DNA of 64,000 bases from Microbacterium testaceum (GCF_006539145.1 NZ_BJML01000002.1:62001-126000); one strand, 5' to 3'; counted from the first letter of the stretch, positions 1-9,421 are shown. Numbers and translations are program-made. Notes: generated from the letters alone by a model not told the origin.

Positions 1-158
1 CCGCTGTCGCGCAGCGTCGCGGCCGCGGTCACGCCCGTCCCGATGACCGTGCCCGCGAGCACGCACGCTCCGACGACGATCGTGGCGAGCGAGACGAAGA
101 AGGGAACCCCGTGACGAGAGGGCGCGGTCGGCGGCGTGAGAGGAGTCTGCGCGGTCAT
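1..158 (-). CDS. Membrane protein, N-terminal part only
   Basis: This gene is cut by the left edge; 52 N-terminal codons are visible. The protein begins MTAQTPLTPPTAPSRHG and then enters a hydrophobic segment (VPFFVSLATIVVGACVLAGTVIG, residues about 18-40, shown only as a membrane-helix call). This suits a single-pass or signal-anchored envelope protein. Its ATG overlaps the stop codon of the upstream response regulator (ATGA overlap), so it is the third gene of the sensor kinase-regulator operon and is probably functionally linked to it. Small anchored beta-strand-repeat proteins often follow such kinase pairs, but too little is visible to name a family. Confidence 0.6.
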   Translation of the reverse strand, partial: MTAQTPLTPPTAPSRHGVPFFVSLATIVVGACVLAGTVIGTGVTAAATLRDS

Positions 159-820
159 GAGGTGGCTCCGGTGTGGTCGTGGCCCAGGTGCACGAGGGCG
201 GCGATGACGCGGCGGTTGCCGGTCTCGTCCTGCTCGAGTCCGAGCTTGGTGAAGATGGCGGTGATGTACTTCTCGACGCTGGCCTCCGAGACGAACAGCG
301 CCTGGGCGATCGCCTGATTCGAGCGTCCCTCGGCGATCAGCGAGAGCACGGAGCGTTCGCGCTCGGTGAGGCTCTGCAGCCGCTCGTCGCGGCGGCGCCG
401 CGCCAGCAGCTGGCCGACGACCTCGGGGTCGAGCACGGTCGCTCCCCCGGCGATGCGGGCCACCGTGTCGAGGAAGTCGCGCACGTCGGCGACCCGGTCC
501 TTGAGCAGGTACCCGAGCGAGCCCTGCCCGTCGGCGATCAGATCACTCGCGTACTGCTCCTCGACGTACTGCGACAGGACGAGGACCGAGAGACCGGGAT
601 GCCGGGACCTCAGCGCGATCGCGGCACGGATGCCCTCGTCGGTCCAGGTCGGCGGCAGACGCACGTCGAGGATGCACAGGTCGGGGGTGGTCTCCGTGAT
701 CGCGGCCTCGAGGCCCTCGGCATCGGGCAGCGCCGCGACCACCTCGTGGCCGTCGTCCGCGAGCAGGCGCACGAGCCCCTCGCGCAGCAGGACCGAGTCC
801 TCGCAGATCAGGATGCGCAC
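155..820 (-). CDS. NarL/FixJ-type response regulator
   Basis: This is a 221-residue transcription regulator with an N-terminal receiver domain and a C-terminal LuxR-type helix-turn-helix. The acidic pair lies in ICEDS, the phosphoacceptor is D52 in CILDVRLPP, and the conserved Lys is in YLLKDR. The HTH is in the SLTERERSVLSLIAEGRSNQAIA region. The start is GTG 820 (VRILICEDS), which overlaps the end of the kinase gene by 13 bases. A longer frame upstream would put an Arg-rich tail before the receiver and is not credible. It is co-transcribed with the kinase just upstream, its likely partner, and a membrane-protein gene follows with a 4-base overlap. Confidence 0.93.
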   Translation of the reverse strand: MRILICEDSVLLREGLVRLLADDGHEVVAALPDAEGLEAAITETTPDLCILDVRLPPTWTDEGIRAAIALRSRHPGLSVLVLSQYVEEQYASDLIADGQGSLGYLLKDRVADVRDFLDTVARIAGGATVLDPEVVGQLLARRRRDERLQSLTERERSVLSLIAEGRSNQAIAQALFVSEASVEKYITAIFTKLGLEQDETGNRRVIAALVHLGHDHTGATS

Positions 821-2136
821 GGCACGCTCACCTCCACCGTGGTCGGTCCACCCTGCGGACTGTCGATGCGGGCGGTGCCGCCGGCCGCGCTGACCCGGTT
901 GACGATGCCGTCGAGGCCGCCACCGGGCACGATCCGCGCCCCGCCGAGGCCGTCGTCCTCGACCCGGGCCCACAGGGTCCCGTCATCGCGCAGTCGCACG
1001 TGGACACGACATCCGGTCGCCCGGGAGTGCTTCGCCGCGTTCGTCAGCGCCTCGGCGATCACGAAGTACACCGCCGCCTCGGCCGGACGCGAGCACCGCC
1101 GCGGCACTCGCACATCGAGTGTCACCGGGATGTGAGATCGGGACGCGAGCGCCGAGAGGGCGGCGTCGAGTCCCCGATCGTCGAGGACCGAGGCATGGAT
1201 GCCGCGAGCCAGCTGCCGCAGCTCGGTGATGGCCGACTTGGTCGAGGCGTGCGCCTCGGCGACGAGGGCCTTCGCGGCCTCGGGATCGTCGTCGATCTTG
1301 GTCTGCGCCAGGCCCAACGTCATGCCGATCGAGACGAGCCGCGGCTGGACCCCGTCGTGCAGGTCGCGCTCGATACGGGTGCGTTCGACCTCGGCCGCCC
1401 GGACGGCCCCGGCGCGGCGCGTGTCGGAGGTGCGGGCCTGCTCTTCGAGCTGCGCCTCGCGGGAGGGGACGAGGATCGCCCGCGAGATGACCCCGTGGAG
1501 CACCGCCAGGCCCACGATCGCCGCGAGCGAGGCGACGAAGACGAGCAGACCCACGAAGGGAGCTGCCACGCCCTGCAGGGGCACGAAGCCGAGCAGACGC
1601 GGGTGGGACCACCCGAAGATCGGGCTGATCATCAGACCCAGTCCCCACGAGGTGAGCCCGGCGACGCCGAGCGTGGCGAGACCCAGGATCGTCGCGATGG
1701 TGAACGATGCCACCGCCCGCCACTGACCCGGATCGATGGCCTGCAACCAGATGGTGTGCGCGACGCCGGTGAACCCGGTGCGCGGGCTGTGGCGGGGACG
1801 CAGAGGCGGCAGACCCAGGCGGTAGAGGCCGTCGAGACGGGCGCGTTCGAACCATGCGATCGCGAAGAGCGCGTAGACGAGGGCGACCAGGGCGATCACC
1901 CCGATGAAGAGGGCGGCCAGCAACCCCACGCCGGCGCCGAAGAGCCCGAACAGGGTTCCCAGGATGCCGGGGCCGATGACGCCGAGCGCGGCGAGATGCA
2001 CCACCGCACCGGCGATGCGACCGGGCGAGGCGATCCGCACCCGCGGCGCGAGGGGCTGGTCCCCCCCCGGAACGGGAGCGCCGGCGACGGGCGCGGGCGT
2101 CGGCGGAGGAGGCGGAAGAACGGATGCCGTGGTCAT
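808..2136 (-). CDS. DesK/LiaS-type sensor histidine kinase
   Basis: This 442-residue membrane kinase has a Pro-rich N-terminus and about four to six hydrophobic helices in a 'putative sensor' region (residues about 40-230). A HisKA_3 dimerisation domain follows with the phosphoacceptor H260 in ERDLHDG, then an HATPase domain with N-box EALTNAAKH and G-box DDGLGG. Family knowledge: these kinases phosphorylate the NarL-type regulator encoded next to them. The ATG at 2136 is chosen because a TAGCGT -10 hexamer lies at 2144-2149, so an mRNA starting near the ATG would be leaderless. The in-frame GTG at 2145 falls inside that hexamer. The signal sensed is unknown. Confidence 0.92.
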   Translation of the reverse strand: MTTASVLPPPPPTPAPVAGAPVPGGDQPLAPRVRIASPGRIAGAVVHLAALGVIGPGILGTLFGLFGAGVGLLAALFIGVIALVALVYALFAIAWFERARLDGLYRLGLPPLRPRHSPRTGFTGVAHTIWLQAIDPGQWRAVASFTIATILGLATLGVAGLTSWGLGLMISPIFGWSHPRLLGFVPLQGVAAPFVGLLVFVASLAAIVGLAVLHGVISRAILVPSREAQLEEQARTSDTRRAGAVRAAEVERTRIERDLHDGVQPRLVSIGMTLGLAQTKIDDDPEAAKALVAEAHASTKSAITELRQLARGIHASVLDDRGLDAALSALASRSHIPVTLDVRVPRRCSRPAEAAVYFVIAEALTNAAKHSRATGCRVHVRLRDDGTLWARVEDDGLGGARIVPGGGLDGIVNRVSAAGGTARIDSPQGGPTTVEVSVPCAS

Positions 2137-2143
2137 GGGTTCC

Positions 2144-2149
2144 ACGCTA
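2144..2149 (-). promoter_or_regulatory. -10 hexamer of the sensor kinase gene
   Basis: TAGCGT (TANNNT type) ends seven bases before the kinase ATG, which predicts a leaderless transcript and decides the start codon. No convincing -35 box was seen. Confidence 0.55.
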
Positions 2150-2192
2150 GAGGTGGCCCCCGCGCCGGCGCCGCCCGGTCAGCCCCCGCGCG

Positions 2193-2212
2193 CTTTCGGG
2201 TTATCCCGAAAG
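2193..2212. repeat. Perfect inverted repeat upstream of kinase
   Basis: CTTTCGGG-TTAT-CCCGAAAG is an 8-bp perfect palindrome with a 4-base loop, about 45 bp upstream of the predicted kinase -10. It could be an operator for this operon (for example autoregulation) or part of transcription termination for the transporter operon upstream. No T-run follows. Confidence 0.5.
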
Positions 2213-2299
2213 ATCCGCGTGAAGGGTCGGCTCCGGTCGCCGAGGGTGATCCTCGGCGACACGAAACGACCCCTCGCGCGGGCACCGGCCGCGGACGCA

Positions 2300-2334
2300 C
2301 GAACGCCCCGCCGCACGAGGCGACGGGGCGTTCG
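2300..2334 (-). terminator. Hairpin after the sugar transporter operon
   Basis: An 11-bp perfect stem (CGAACGCCCCG / CGGGGCGTTCG) with a 13-base loop lies 14 bases past the mmsB stop. There is no U-tract, which is common for actinobacterial terminators. Confidence 0.7.
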
Positions 2335-2348
2335 ACGAAGAGCGTGGA

Positions 2349-3614
2349 TCAACCGCGGGTGCGGTTCTTGTTCCACACGTCGAAGGCCACGGCGAGCAGC
2401 AGCACGAGACCCTTGATGAACTGCTGCACGTCGGTCGAGATGCCCATGAGCGACATGCCGTTGTTGAGCACACCCATGACCAGACCACCGGCGATCGCGC
2501 CGACCACGCGGCCGACACCACCCTGGACGGCGGCTCCACCGATGAAGGAGGCGGCGATGGCATCCAGCTCGAAGAGGTTTCCCGCGCCGGGACCGGCGGA
2601 GTTCAGTCGGCCCGTGAACACGATGCCGGCGAGGGCCGCGAGGACACCCATGTTGACGAACAGCATGAAGTCGACGCGACGGGTGTTGATGCCGGACAGC
2701 TTCGCGGCGGTGCGGTTGCCACCCAGCGCGTAGATGTGGCGGCCGAAGACGCTGCGGCTCATGACCGTTGAGTAGCCGATGATCAGCAGAGCCAGCACCA
2801 CGAGCACGATGGGCGTGCCGCGCGAGCCGGGGGCGACGCCCAGCAGGTAGGTGAGGTACGCGATGAGCGCGCCGCCACCGATGAGCTTGACCAGGAAGGC
2901 GACCTGCGGCTCGTTCTGCAGCTCGAGCGCGGCGCGCTTGGCACGCTGACGCACCTGCGAGACGACGAAGAGCACGAGGGTCAGCACGCCCAGGGCGACC
3001 GTGATCCACTCGGCCGGCGACGTCGCCGCCGGGAACAGGTCGGGGAACAGGTATCCGCCGCCGAGGGCACGGTACTCGGTGGGGAACGGGGTGATCTGGG
3101 TGTTGCCCAGGGTCATCTGCGTCAGACCGCGGAAGAGCAGCATGCCCGCGAGGGTCACGATGAACGCCGGGATGCCGATGTAGGCGACCCAGAATCCCTG
3201 CCACATGCCGACCACGGCGCCGAGGAGCAGCGAGAGGACGATCCCCAGCCACCAGGGCAGGCCCCACTGGACGATGAGCACACCCGAGACGGCACCGACG
3301 AAGGCGGCGACCGAACCGACCGAGAGATCGATGTGACCGGCGATGATGATCATCACCATGCCGATCGCGAGGATCAGGATGTAGCTGTTCTGGACGATGA
3401 TGTTCGACACGTTGCCCGCGGTAAGCAGACGACCGCCGGTCAGCGCCTGGAAGAGCAGCACGATGACGATCAGCGCGATGAAGATGCCGATCTCGCGCAG
3501 GCGCGACGTGAAGAACTGCACGATGCCGCCGGCGCCGTTGCCGGCACCGCCGCCGACGGGCCCCTTCGGCGTGGCGGGACCCTGGGGGGTCACAGTGTTG
3601 TCAAGCGCTGACAT
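2349..3614 (-). CDS. mmsB: Monosaccharide ABC transporter permease
   Basis: This 421-residue inner-membrane permease belongs to the ribose/xylose branch of ABC importers (BPD_transp_2 fold). After a cytoplasmic Gly-rich N-terminus of about 40 residues there are roughly ten hydrophobic segments, with typical stretches such as [15 protein letters not shown] and [10 protein letters not shown], the latter followed by the GR(H)IYALGGN motif before the EAA-type loop. It would form the channel for sugars delivered by the ChvE-like binding protein and powered by MmsA. The ATG is preceded by an AAGGAAG ribosome site and overlaps the end of mmsA by 14 bases, so the two are translationally coupled. The assignment to the multiple-monosaccharide (GguB/MmsB) subgroup rests on the gene set and residue patterns. 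Confidence 0.93.
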   Translation of the reverse strand: MSALDNTVTPQGPATPKGPVGGGAGNGAGGIVQFFTSRLREIGIFIALIVIVLLFQALTGGRLLTAGNVSNIIVQNSYILILAIGMVMIIIAGHIDLSVGSVAAFVGAVSGVLIVQWGLPWWLGIVLSLLLGAVVGMWQGFWVAYIGIPAFIVTLAGMLLFRGLTQMTLGNTQITPFPTEYRALGGGYLFPDLFPAATSPAEWITVALGVLTLVLFVVSQVRQRAKRAALELQNEPQVAFLVKLIGGGALIAYLTYLLGVAPGSRGTPIVLVVLALLIIGYSTVMSRSVFGRHIYALGGNRTAAKLSGINTRRVDFMLFVNMGVLAALAGIVFTGRLNSAGPGAGNLFELDAIAASFIGGAAVQGGVGRVVGAIAGGLVMGVLNNGMSLMGISTDVQQFIKGLVLLLAVAFDVWNKNRTRG

Positions 3615-5145
3615 GGTCGGCTTCCTTTTCCTTCGTCATGAGCACCATGAGTGCCTCGGGCGTGGCCTCTTCGATGGGCAGCTGGCCGGTGATGTGGCCT
3701 TCGCTGAGGGTGTAGATGCGGTCGCAGATGCCGAGGAGCTCAGGCAGCTCCGAAGAGATGACGAGCACCCCCTTCCCCTGCGCCGCGAGGGAGTTGATGA
3801 TCGTGTAGATCTCGTACTTGGCGCCCACGTCGATGCCGCGGGTCGGCTCGTCGAGGATGAGCACCTCGGGGTCGGAGTAGAGCCACTGCGAGAGGACGAC
3901 CTTCTGCTGGTTGCCGCCCGAGAGCTTGCCCACGACCACGTCGACGCTGGGCGCCTTGATGTTCATCGACTTGCGGTAGCGGTTGGCGACGAGGTACTCC
4001 TCGTCGCCGTCGACGAACCCGCCCTTGACGAGCTTGCGCATCCCGGCGATCGAGATGTTCCGCTTGATGGTGTCGATGAGGTTGAGCCCTGCGCCCTTGC
4101 GGTCTTCGGTGACGTAGGCCAGTCCGCTGCGGATGGCCGCGGGAACCGTCGAGGTGTCGGCCTTCTCGCCGCGGATGTAGACGTTGCCCGAGATGCGCGA
4201 GCCGAAGCTCTTGCCGAACACGCTCATCGCGAGCTCGGTGCGCCCCGCGCCCATGAGGCCGGCGATGCCGACGACCTCGCCGGCACGCACGTTCAGGTTG
4301 GCCTGGTGGATGACGACACGGCTCGCGTCGGTCGGGTGACTGACGTTCCAGTCCTCGATGCGCAGGACCTCGTCGCCGATCTCGACGTCGCGGTCGGGGT
4401 AGCGGTTCTCGAGCTCTCGGCCCACCATCCCGCGGATGATGCGGTCTTCGCTCGTACCGCCGGTGGCCACGTCGAGCGTCTCGATCGTGCGACCGTCACG
4501 GATGATCGTGACCTCGTCGGCGATCGCGCGGATCTCGTTGAGCTTGTGGCTGATGATGATGCAGGTGATGTTCTGACCGCGCAGGTGCCGGATCAGATCG
4601 AGCAGGTGCTCGGAGTCGTCGTCGTTGAGCGCCGCGGTCGGCTCATCGAGGATGAGGAGCTTGACGTCCTTCGACAGTGCCTTGGCGATCTCGACGAGCT
4701 GCTGCTTGCCGACGCCGATCTCGTTGACGGGAACGTCGGGGCTGTCGCCCAGACCCACGCGGGCGAGGAGCTTGGCCGCCTCGCGGTTGGTGGCATCCCA
4801 GTCGATGAGACCGCGGTTCGTGATCTCGTTGCCGAGGAAGATGTTCTCGGCGATCGAGAGGTAGGGGCTCAGCGCGAGCTCCTGGTGGATGATGACGATG
4901 CCGGCCGCTTCGCTGTCGCGGATGTCTTTGAACTCGACGGTGTTGCCGTCGAAGACGATCTCGCCGCGGTAATCGCCCGCGGGGTACACGCCGCTGAGCA
5001 CCTTCATGAGGGTGGACTTGCCGGCGCCGTTCTCGCCGCAGATGGCGTGAACCGTCCCGCGCTCGACGGTCAGCGACACGTCGGCGAGCGCGATGACGCC
5101 GGGGAACTCCTTGGTGATCGAGCGCATCTCGAGGATGGTGCTCAC
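3601..5145 (-). CDS. mmsA: Monosaccharide ABC transporter ATPase, two nucleotide-binding domains
   Basis: This 514-residue ATPase has two ABC cassettes, as usual for ribose/xylose-type importers. Cassette 1 has Walker [11 protein letters not shown] and Walker [12 protein letters not shown]. Cassette 2 has a degenerate Walker A ([10 protein letters not shown]), an intact signature LSGGNQQK and Walker [12 protein letters not shown]. One canonical and one degenerate cassette is normal for the family. It couples ATP hydrolysis to sugar import with MmsB and ChvE. It starts at GTG 5145, five bases after a perfect AAGGAGG site. The gene lies 142 bp after the binding-protein gene, behind a strong hairpin. 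Confidence 0.95.
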   Translation of the reverse strand: MSTILEMRSITKEFPGVIALADVSLTVERGTVHAICGENGAGKSTLMKVLSGVYPAGDYRGEIVFDGNTVEFKDIRDSEAAGIVIIHQELALSPYLSIAENIFLGNEITNRGLIDWDATNREAAKLLARVGLGDSPDVPVNEIGVGKQQLVEIAKALSKDVKLLILDEPTAALNDDDSEHLLDLIRHLRGQNITCIIISHKLNEIRAIADEVTIIRDGRTIETLDVATGGTSEDRIIRGMVGRELENRYPDRDVEIGDEVLRIEDWNVSHPTDASRVVIHQANLNVRAGEVVGIAGLMGAGRTELAMSVFGKSFGSRISGNVYIRGEKADTSTVPAAIRSGLAYVTEDRKGAGLNLIDTIKRNISIAGMRKLVKGGFVDGDEEYLVANRYRKSMNIKAPSVDVVVGKLSGGNQQKVVLSQWLYSDPEVLILDEPTRGIDVGAKYEIYTIINSLAAQGKGVLVISSELPELLGICDRIYTLSEGHITGQLPIEEATPEALMVLMTKEKEADHVSA

Positions 5146-5220
5146 GAGGTCCTCCTTGCAGAACCGGCTCGTGGCCGGTCGGAATATGGGGCGGGTGCGG
5201 GATGCCGCGGACCCGCGGGA

Positions 5221-5255
5221 GCCTCCGCCGCGACCCGGCGGGTCGCGGCGGAGGC
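5221..5255 (-). terminator. Hairpin between chvE and mmsA
   Basis: A 16-bp perfect stem with a 3-base loop (arms 5221-5236 and 5240-5255, starting GCCTCCGCCG) sits between the binding-protein stop and the ATPase start. In binding-protein operons such hairpins stabilise the upstream message and limit read-through, so that the binding protein is made in excess. That role is inferred here. Confidence 0.65.
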
Positions 5256-5287
5256 GGGGCGGAGGGGCGGAGAGCCCCTCCGGGGGA

Positions 5288-6406
5288 TTACTTCAGGTCG
5301 GCCTCGGTGTAGTAACCGCTGTCGATGAGGACTTCCTTGTAGTTGTCCTTGGTGACGATCGTCGAGTTGAGCAGGTACGAGGGAACGACCTTCTTGCCGT
5401 TGTCGTAGGTCTTCTCGTCGTTGACCTCGGGCTTCTCGCCCTTGCGGATGTCGTCGACCATGGTCACGGCCTGCTTGGCGAGCTCTCGCGTGTCCTTGAA
5501 GATCGTCGAGTACTGCTCACCGGCGATGATCGACTTGATCGAGCCGGCCTCGGCGTCCTGTCCCGTGATGACGGGGAGGGCGTTGGCGGCGTAGCCACCC
5601 GAGGTGAGGGCCGAGATGATGCCGATCGACAGCCCGTCGTAGGGCGAAAGGACACCGTCGAGCTTGGTGCCGCCGATGACGGTGAGGATGTTCTCCATGC
5701 GCTTCTGCGCCGTCTCGGGCAGCCAGCGCAGAATGGCCGCCTGGCCGAACTCGGTCTGGCCGGAGGGAACCTTCAGCACGCCCTTGTCCATGTAGGGCTT
5801 GAGGGTGTCCATGGCGCCGTTCCAGAAGAACGTGGCGTTGTTGTCGTCGGGGCTCCCCGCGAACAGCTCGACGTTGAAGGGACCTGCGGCGCCGGTTTCC
5901 TTGCCCGAGGCGTCGAGGACGCCGAGTCCGGTCAGGAGCGAGGTGGCCTGCTGGACGCCGACCTTGTAGTTGTCGAACGTCGTGTAGTAGTCGACGTTCT
6001 CGGTGCCGTTGATGAGGCGGTCGTACGCGATGACGGGGATGTTCGCGTCCTTGGCCTGCTGCAGCACGTCGGTCAGCGTGGTGCCGTCGATCGAGGCGAC
6101 GATCAGGGCCTTGGCGCCCGTGGTGATCATGTTCTCGATCTGCGAGACCTGCGTGGGGATGTCGTCGTTCGCGTACTGAAGGTCGACCTGGTAGCCGAGC
6201 CCCTCGAGCTGCGACTTGACGTTGTTGCCGTCGGCGATCCACCGCTCCGACTGCTGCGTCGGCATGGCGACGCCGATGGTGCCGCCGGCTTCCTGCGAGT
6301 CTCCGCTGCCCGCGCCGGTGCGGTCTCCCGCGCAACCGGCGAGGCCGATGCCGAGCGCGAGGACGCCCGCTCCCGCGATCGCCTTGAGCATGCTGTGCTT
6401 CTTCAC
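5288..6406 (-). CDS. chvE: ChvE-like sugar-binding lipoprotein
   Basis: This 372-residue extracytoplasmic sugar-binding protein has a lipoprotein signal: a positively charged start (VKKHSMLK), a hydrophobic core and the lipobox LAGC. The mature part shows ChvE-type features such as [33 protein letters not shown] and [10 protein letters not shown]. Family members bind aldoses such as galactose, arabinose, xylose or glucose; which one applies here cannot be told. The start is GTG 6406 because GGAGGG lies seven bases upstream and the signal peptide follows directly; longer frames add Arg-rich non-signal sequence. It is the first gene of the importer operon, behind a promoter with two LacI-type operator sites. 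Confidence 0.95.
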   Translation of the reverse strand: MKKHSMLKAIAGAGVLALGIGLAGCAGDRTGAGSGDSQEAGGTIGVAMPTQQSERWIADGNNVKSQLEGLGYQVDLQYANDDIPTQVSQIENMITTGAKALIVASIDGTTLTDVLQQAKDANIPVIAYDRLINGTENVDYYTTFDNYKVGVQQATSLLTGLGVLDASGKETGAAGPFNVELFAGSPDDNNATFFWNGAMDTLKPYMDKGVLKVPSGQTEFGQAAILRWLPETAQKRMENILTVIGGTKLDGVLSPYDGLSIGIISALTSGGYAANALPVITGQDAEAGSIKSIIAGEQYSTIFKDTRELAKQAVTMVDDIRKGEKPEVNDEKTYDNGKKVVPSYLLNSTIVTKDNYKEVLIDSGYYTEADLK

Positions 6407-6597
6407 TCTGGTTCCCTCCGTTGGGTGTATGTCGCGGCGTCTCCCCTGGAGTCCACCGCGGGCAGTGCGGACGGCGCACATCGGGACGCACGGCCTCGGG
6501 GGCGAAACGAAGGGCCCTCGGCGAGGCGGTGCGATCCGCGTCGTTCGAAACGTCTTCGTCTCGACGGATCCGCTCCGCAGCGAGTCCCGTCGGCCGT

Positions 6598-6665
6598 GTG
6601 ACCCGGTCATGTGACCGTTCACATTGTGTGAGTGATGCTACCTCCCCGCTGGGCGGCACTGTCAA
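6598..6665 (-). promoter_or_regulatory. chvE operon promoter with tandem LacI-type operators
   Basis: A TTGACA -35 box (6660-6665) and TAGCAT -10 box (6635-6640), 19 bases apart, face chvE. Just downstream of the expected transcription start lie two adjacent operator-like sites, GTGACCGTTCAC (6611-6622) and GTGACCCGGTCAT (6598-6610). Both resemble the perfect palindrome in front of the neighbouring lacI-type gene. Operators at +6 to +30 fit repression by that regulator. The leader to chvE is about 220 bases. The rest of the 316-bp gap between chvE and the regulator gene shows nothing else convincing. Confidence 0.75.
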
Positions 6666-6722
6666 GTCTCGACGCGCCGGGAGTTCAGCCGTTGCCGAAA
6701 CGTGACGTGCGCGTGGAGCGGT

Positions 6723-7748
6723 TCAGGCCCGCGGAGAGGCCGTCGACGACCGCACGATGAGGCGCAGGTGATCGGGTTCCACCACCGGTGCATCGTCGTT
6801 CGTCTCGCCGAGAGAGGCCAGGAGGTCGCTCACCGCGCGCGTGCCGATGCCCACGAAATCCTGGCGCACCGTCGTCAGCGGGGGCCAGAGGTGAGCGGAT
6901 TCGGGGACGTCGTCGAACCCGACGACGGAGATGTCCTCGGGGACCGAGCGACCTATGGCCCGAACGGCATGCATGAATCCGAGGGCCATGTGGTCGTTGC
7001 CCGCGAACACCGCGGTGGCATCCTCGGTGCGCAGCAGCTCCAACCCCGCCTCGAAGCCGAACTGCGCCGTCCAGTCGCCGAGGACGGGCGGCCTCGGCGA
7101 GAGGTCGTGGGCATCCATCTCCGCGAGATACCCGCGCATGCGGTGATCGGCCTCGACCCAGTCGCGCGGACCGGCGATATGCAGGATGCGCGAGTGCCCG
7201 AGTTCGATGAGGTGGCGGACGGCGGCGCGAGCCCCCGCGCTCTGGTCGTTGTGAGTGGTCGACGTGCCCGTCGAGGTGACGATCTGCACCGGCACCGGGA
7301 GCTTCAGTTCGTCGAGGATCGGCACCACCCGCGTCTGCGGAGCCACCGCGATGAGTCCCTCGACGGACTGCTGCATGAGGTGGTCGATCGACGAACGCAC
7401 GTCGTCGGGGGCGCTCGTCGCGAGATTCGTGACGGTGAGGCGGTAGCCGGCGGCACGGGCGGCGGACTCGATGGCCTGCACCATCGACGCGGTGCCGTGG
7501 GTCGTGGCGCGCGGGCCCAGCACGCCGATGAGGCGCGAGCGGCTGGTGGCGAGAGCCCGGGCGGCCTGATTCGGCACGAATTTGAGCTCCGCGATCGCGG
7601 AGCGCACCTTCGCCGCGGTCTCGGGGCGCAACTGCGTGCTGTTGTTGATCACGCGCGAGACGGTTTGATAGGACACTCCCGCGAGCCGCGCGACGTCGCG
7701 GATGCTCGGGGCGCGCCCTGTCGCCTCCGGGATATCGGTGTCGCTCAT
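6723..7748 (-). CDS. LacI-family transcription regulator
   Basis: This 341-residue repressor has a typical LacI N-terminal helix-turn-helix (SIRDVARLAGVSYQTVSRVINN, residues about 14-35, beyond which the hinge and periplasmic-binding-protein-like sugar domain run to the end; GVLGPR, VVGFDDVPES and LTTVRQDF are family landmarks). It is encoded directly upstream of the sugar importer on the same strand, and matching operator sites stand at both promoters. It therefore probably represses the importer and itself and is released by a sugar. ATG 7748 is preferred over ATG 7760 because GAGG lies six bases before it. Confidence 0.93.
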   Translation of the reverse strand: MSDTDIPEATGRAPSIRDVARLAGVSYQTVSRVINNSTQLRPETAAKVRSAIAELKFVPNQAARALATSRSRLIGVLGPRATTHGTASMVQAIESAARAAGYRLTVTNLATSAPDDVRSSIDHLMQQSVEGLIAVAPQTRVVPILDELKLPVPVQIVTSTGTSTTHNDQSAGARAAVRHLIELGHSRILHIAGPRDWVEADHRMRGYLAEMDAHDLSPRPPVLGDWTAQFGFEAGLELLRTEDATAVFAGNDHMALGFMHAVRAIGRSVPEDISVVGFDDVPESAHLWPPLTTVRQDFVGIGTRAVSDLLASLGETNDDAPVVEPDHLRLIVRSSTASPRA

Positions 7749-7780
7749 CGTCCGCCTCATTGCGGGTCGCGCACTGTTGC

Positions 7781-7801
7781 GTGACCGGTCACACGAGGAT
7801 A
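7781..7801 (-). promoter_or_regulatory. lacI-type gene promoter and operator
   Basis: TATCCT (7796-7801) is a good -10 hexamer. Three bases downstream lies the perfect palindrome GTGACCGGTCAC (7781-7792), covering the expected transcription start. It matches the two sites before chvE, which supports autoregulation. Nothing else convincing was seen between here and 8022. Confidence 0.7.
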
Positions 7802-8022
7802 GCCGACGCGACTCGGTCCGCCCGAACGCGCTCACGTCAGCGCGATCGGCCGGCTGTGCGCAGGGCGGGAGAGCCGTTTCACCCGCGCCGACACCGTCTG
7901 CCGGGGCGCCACAGACCCGGCTCCACGCCAGACGATCCGAACCGATGCGCCCGCGCGTCCGCACCCGATTCTGAGGGGGTGCGCCACCCGGGAGCAGTCG
8001 GACGACGGCGCGAAGACCCCGG

Positions 8023-9345
8023 TCAGGAGGCGATCAGAGCCCGGTAGAACTGGATGCCGCGGAGCCAGGCATCGACGCGGATGCGCTCGTCGGGGGCGTG
8101 CAGCGCGTCGCGTTCGGCGCGCGAGAGGTGGAACGGGGCGAAGCGGTACACCGCGTCGGTGAGCCCGGCGTAGAACCGGCTGTCGCTCGCCCCCAGTTGC
8201 AGGTACGGCAGAGGAACGGTGTCAGGACCGAGGGTGTCGGTGACCGCCCGCGACAATCGCCGCCACGCTGCGCCCTGCCAGGGCGAGACCGGCGAGGGGT
8301 CGTTGCCGTGACGCATCTCGATGTCGACGAGCGGGTCGGCCACCGCCCGACGCAGGTGGACCGCGACATCGGCGAGGGTGTCGCCGGTGAGCAGCCGCAC
8401 GTTCACGCTCGCCCGCGCCGAGGTGGCGAGCACGTTCTCACCCGCCGAGCCCTCGAGGCGGGTGACGACGGCGGTGGTGCGCACGAGGGCATTCGTCTCG
8501 GGACCGAGCAGCGACAACGCCAAGGTCACCGCGGGCGCCGACACGGAGGTGCGGTGGAACAGCGTCGAGAGGGGGTCCCTCGTGTGCGGCGCGGCGGTGG
8601 CCAACATCGCCCGGACCGGCGGAACGAGCCGCCGCGGGAACGGACGACGACGAAGGCGATCGATCGCACGAGCGAGTCGTGCTGTCGCGGGCAGGCGGGG
8701 CGGGGTCGAAGCGTGCCCCCCGGCCTCACGCGTCACGAGGTCGAAGGTCGCGACTCCGCGCTCGGCGACGCCGATCATCGCGGTGGGCGCGCTGACACCC
8801 GGCACGGCGCCCTCGACGACCGCTCCCCCCTCGTCGAGCACGAGGGCCGGACGGATGCCGCGCTCCGCGAGAAGGGACGCCATCGCCTGAGCCCCGGTGC
8901 CGCGTGTCTCTTCGTCGTGGCCGAAGGCGAGCCACACGTCGGTTCGCGGGGTGATGTCGTCGGCGAGCAGTGCTTCGACCGCCTCGAGAATGGCGACGAG
9001 AGCGCCCTTGTCGTCGATCGCGCCGCGCGCGTAGAGGGTGGCGTCGGCGCCCTCGCCCTCGAGGTCGGCGGCGAACGGCGGGTGCTGCCACTCCTGCCCG
9101 TCGACGGGGACGACGTCCTGGTGGGCGAGAAGGACCAGCGGAGCGCCGGGGCGCTCCCCCGCCCAGCGATAGAGCAGCGACCGCCCCGCGACGACCTCTC
9201 GCTCGAGCCGCGCGTGGATCAGCGGATACAGCCGCTCGAGTGCGGCGTGGAAGGCCTCGAAGGCCGAGTCGTCGACCTCGGCCGGGTCGACACGCGACAC
9301 CGTCGGGATGGACAGCAGCTCGCGGAATCGCTCGACGGGCGTCAT
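8023..9345 (-). CDS. M20-family metallopeptidase
   Basis: This 440-residue cytoplasmic zinc peptidase belongs to the M20 (carboxypeptidase S / PM20D1-like) group. Metal-binding motifs are visible in order: H in LLAHQDVVPVD, bridging D in YARGAIDDKG, the EE pair in GHDEETRGTG (catalytic Glu first), D in LVLDEGG, and a late H in RFAPFHLSR. The insertion between the halves is the usual lid domain (GGHASTPP). The natural substrate, a dipeptide or N-acyl amino acid, is unknown. It stands alone between the LacI gene and a divergent oxidoreductase. A TAGGCT hexamer ends six bases before the ATG, so the mRNA is probably leaderless. Confidence 0.92.
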   Translation of the reverse strand: MTPVERFRELLSIPTVSRVDPAEVDDSAFEAFHAALERLYPLIHARLEREVVAGRSLLYRWAGERPGAPLVLLAHQDVVPVDGQEWQHPPFAADLEGEGADATLYARGAIDDKGALVAILEAVEALLADDITPRTDVWLAFGHDEETRGTGAQAMASLLAERGIRPALVLDEGGAVVEGAVPGVSAPTAMIGVAERGVATFDLVTREAGGHASTPPRLPATARLARAIDRLRRRPFPRRLVPPVRAMLATAAPHTRDPLSTLFHRTSVSAPAVTLALSLLGPETNALVRTTAVVTRLEGSAGENVLATSARASVNVRLLTGDTLADVAVHLRRAVADPLVDIEMRHGNDPSPVSPWQGAAWRRLSRAVTDTLGPDTVPLPYLQLGASDSRFYAGLTDAVYRFAPFHLSRAERDALHAPDERIRVDAWLRGIQFYRALIAS

Positions 9346-9351
9346 GCGACG

Positions 9352-9357
9352 AGCCTA
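9352..9357 (-). promoter_or_regulatory. -10 hexamer of the M20 peptidase gene
   Basis: TAGGCT with six bases to the ATG at 9345, consistent with leaderless transcription. Confidence 0.55.
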
Positions 9358-9391
9358 GAACGTGTGATCTCTCGGGTGGGCGCGGCGGACG

Positions 9392-9414
9392 ATGTCGGCG
9401 GACGCGGCTACGGT
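9392..9414 (+). promoter_or_regulatory. TGTCG-type promoter of the oxidoreductase gene
   Basis: ATGTCGGCG, an 8-base spacer and TACGGT, then seven bases to the ATG. The layout matches the RecA-NDp (PafBC-dependent) promoter pattern TTGTCRGTG-N8-TANNNT described in mycobacteria, as do four other promoters in this window. Confidence 0.5.
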
Positions 9415-9421
9415 GGAGCGC

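Noticed and set aside
155..973. A 272-residue version of the first response regulator
   Set aside because: The extra 50 residues are Arg-rich and overlap the kinase catalytic domain in another frame; GTG 820 begins exactly at the receiver domain.
2137..2145. GTG 2145 as the first kinase start
   Set aside because: It overlaps the -10 hexamer TAGCGT that serves the downstream ATG.
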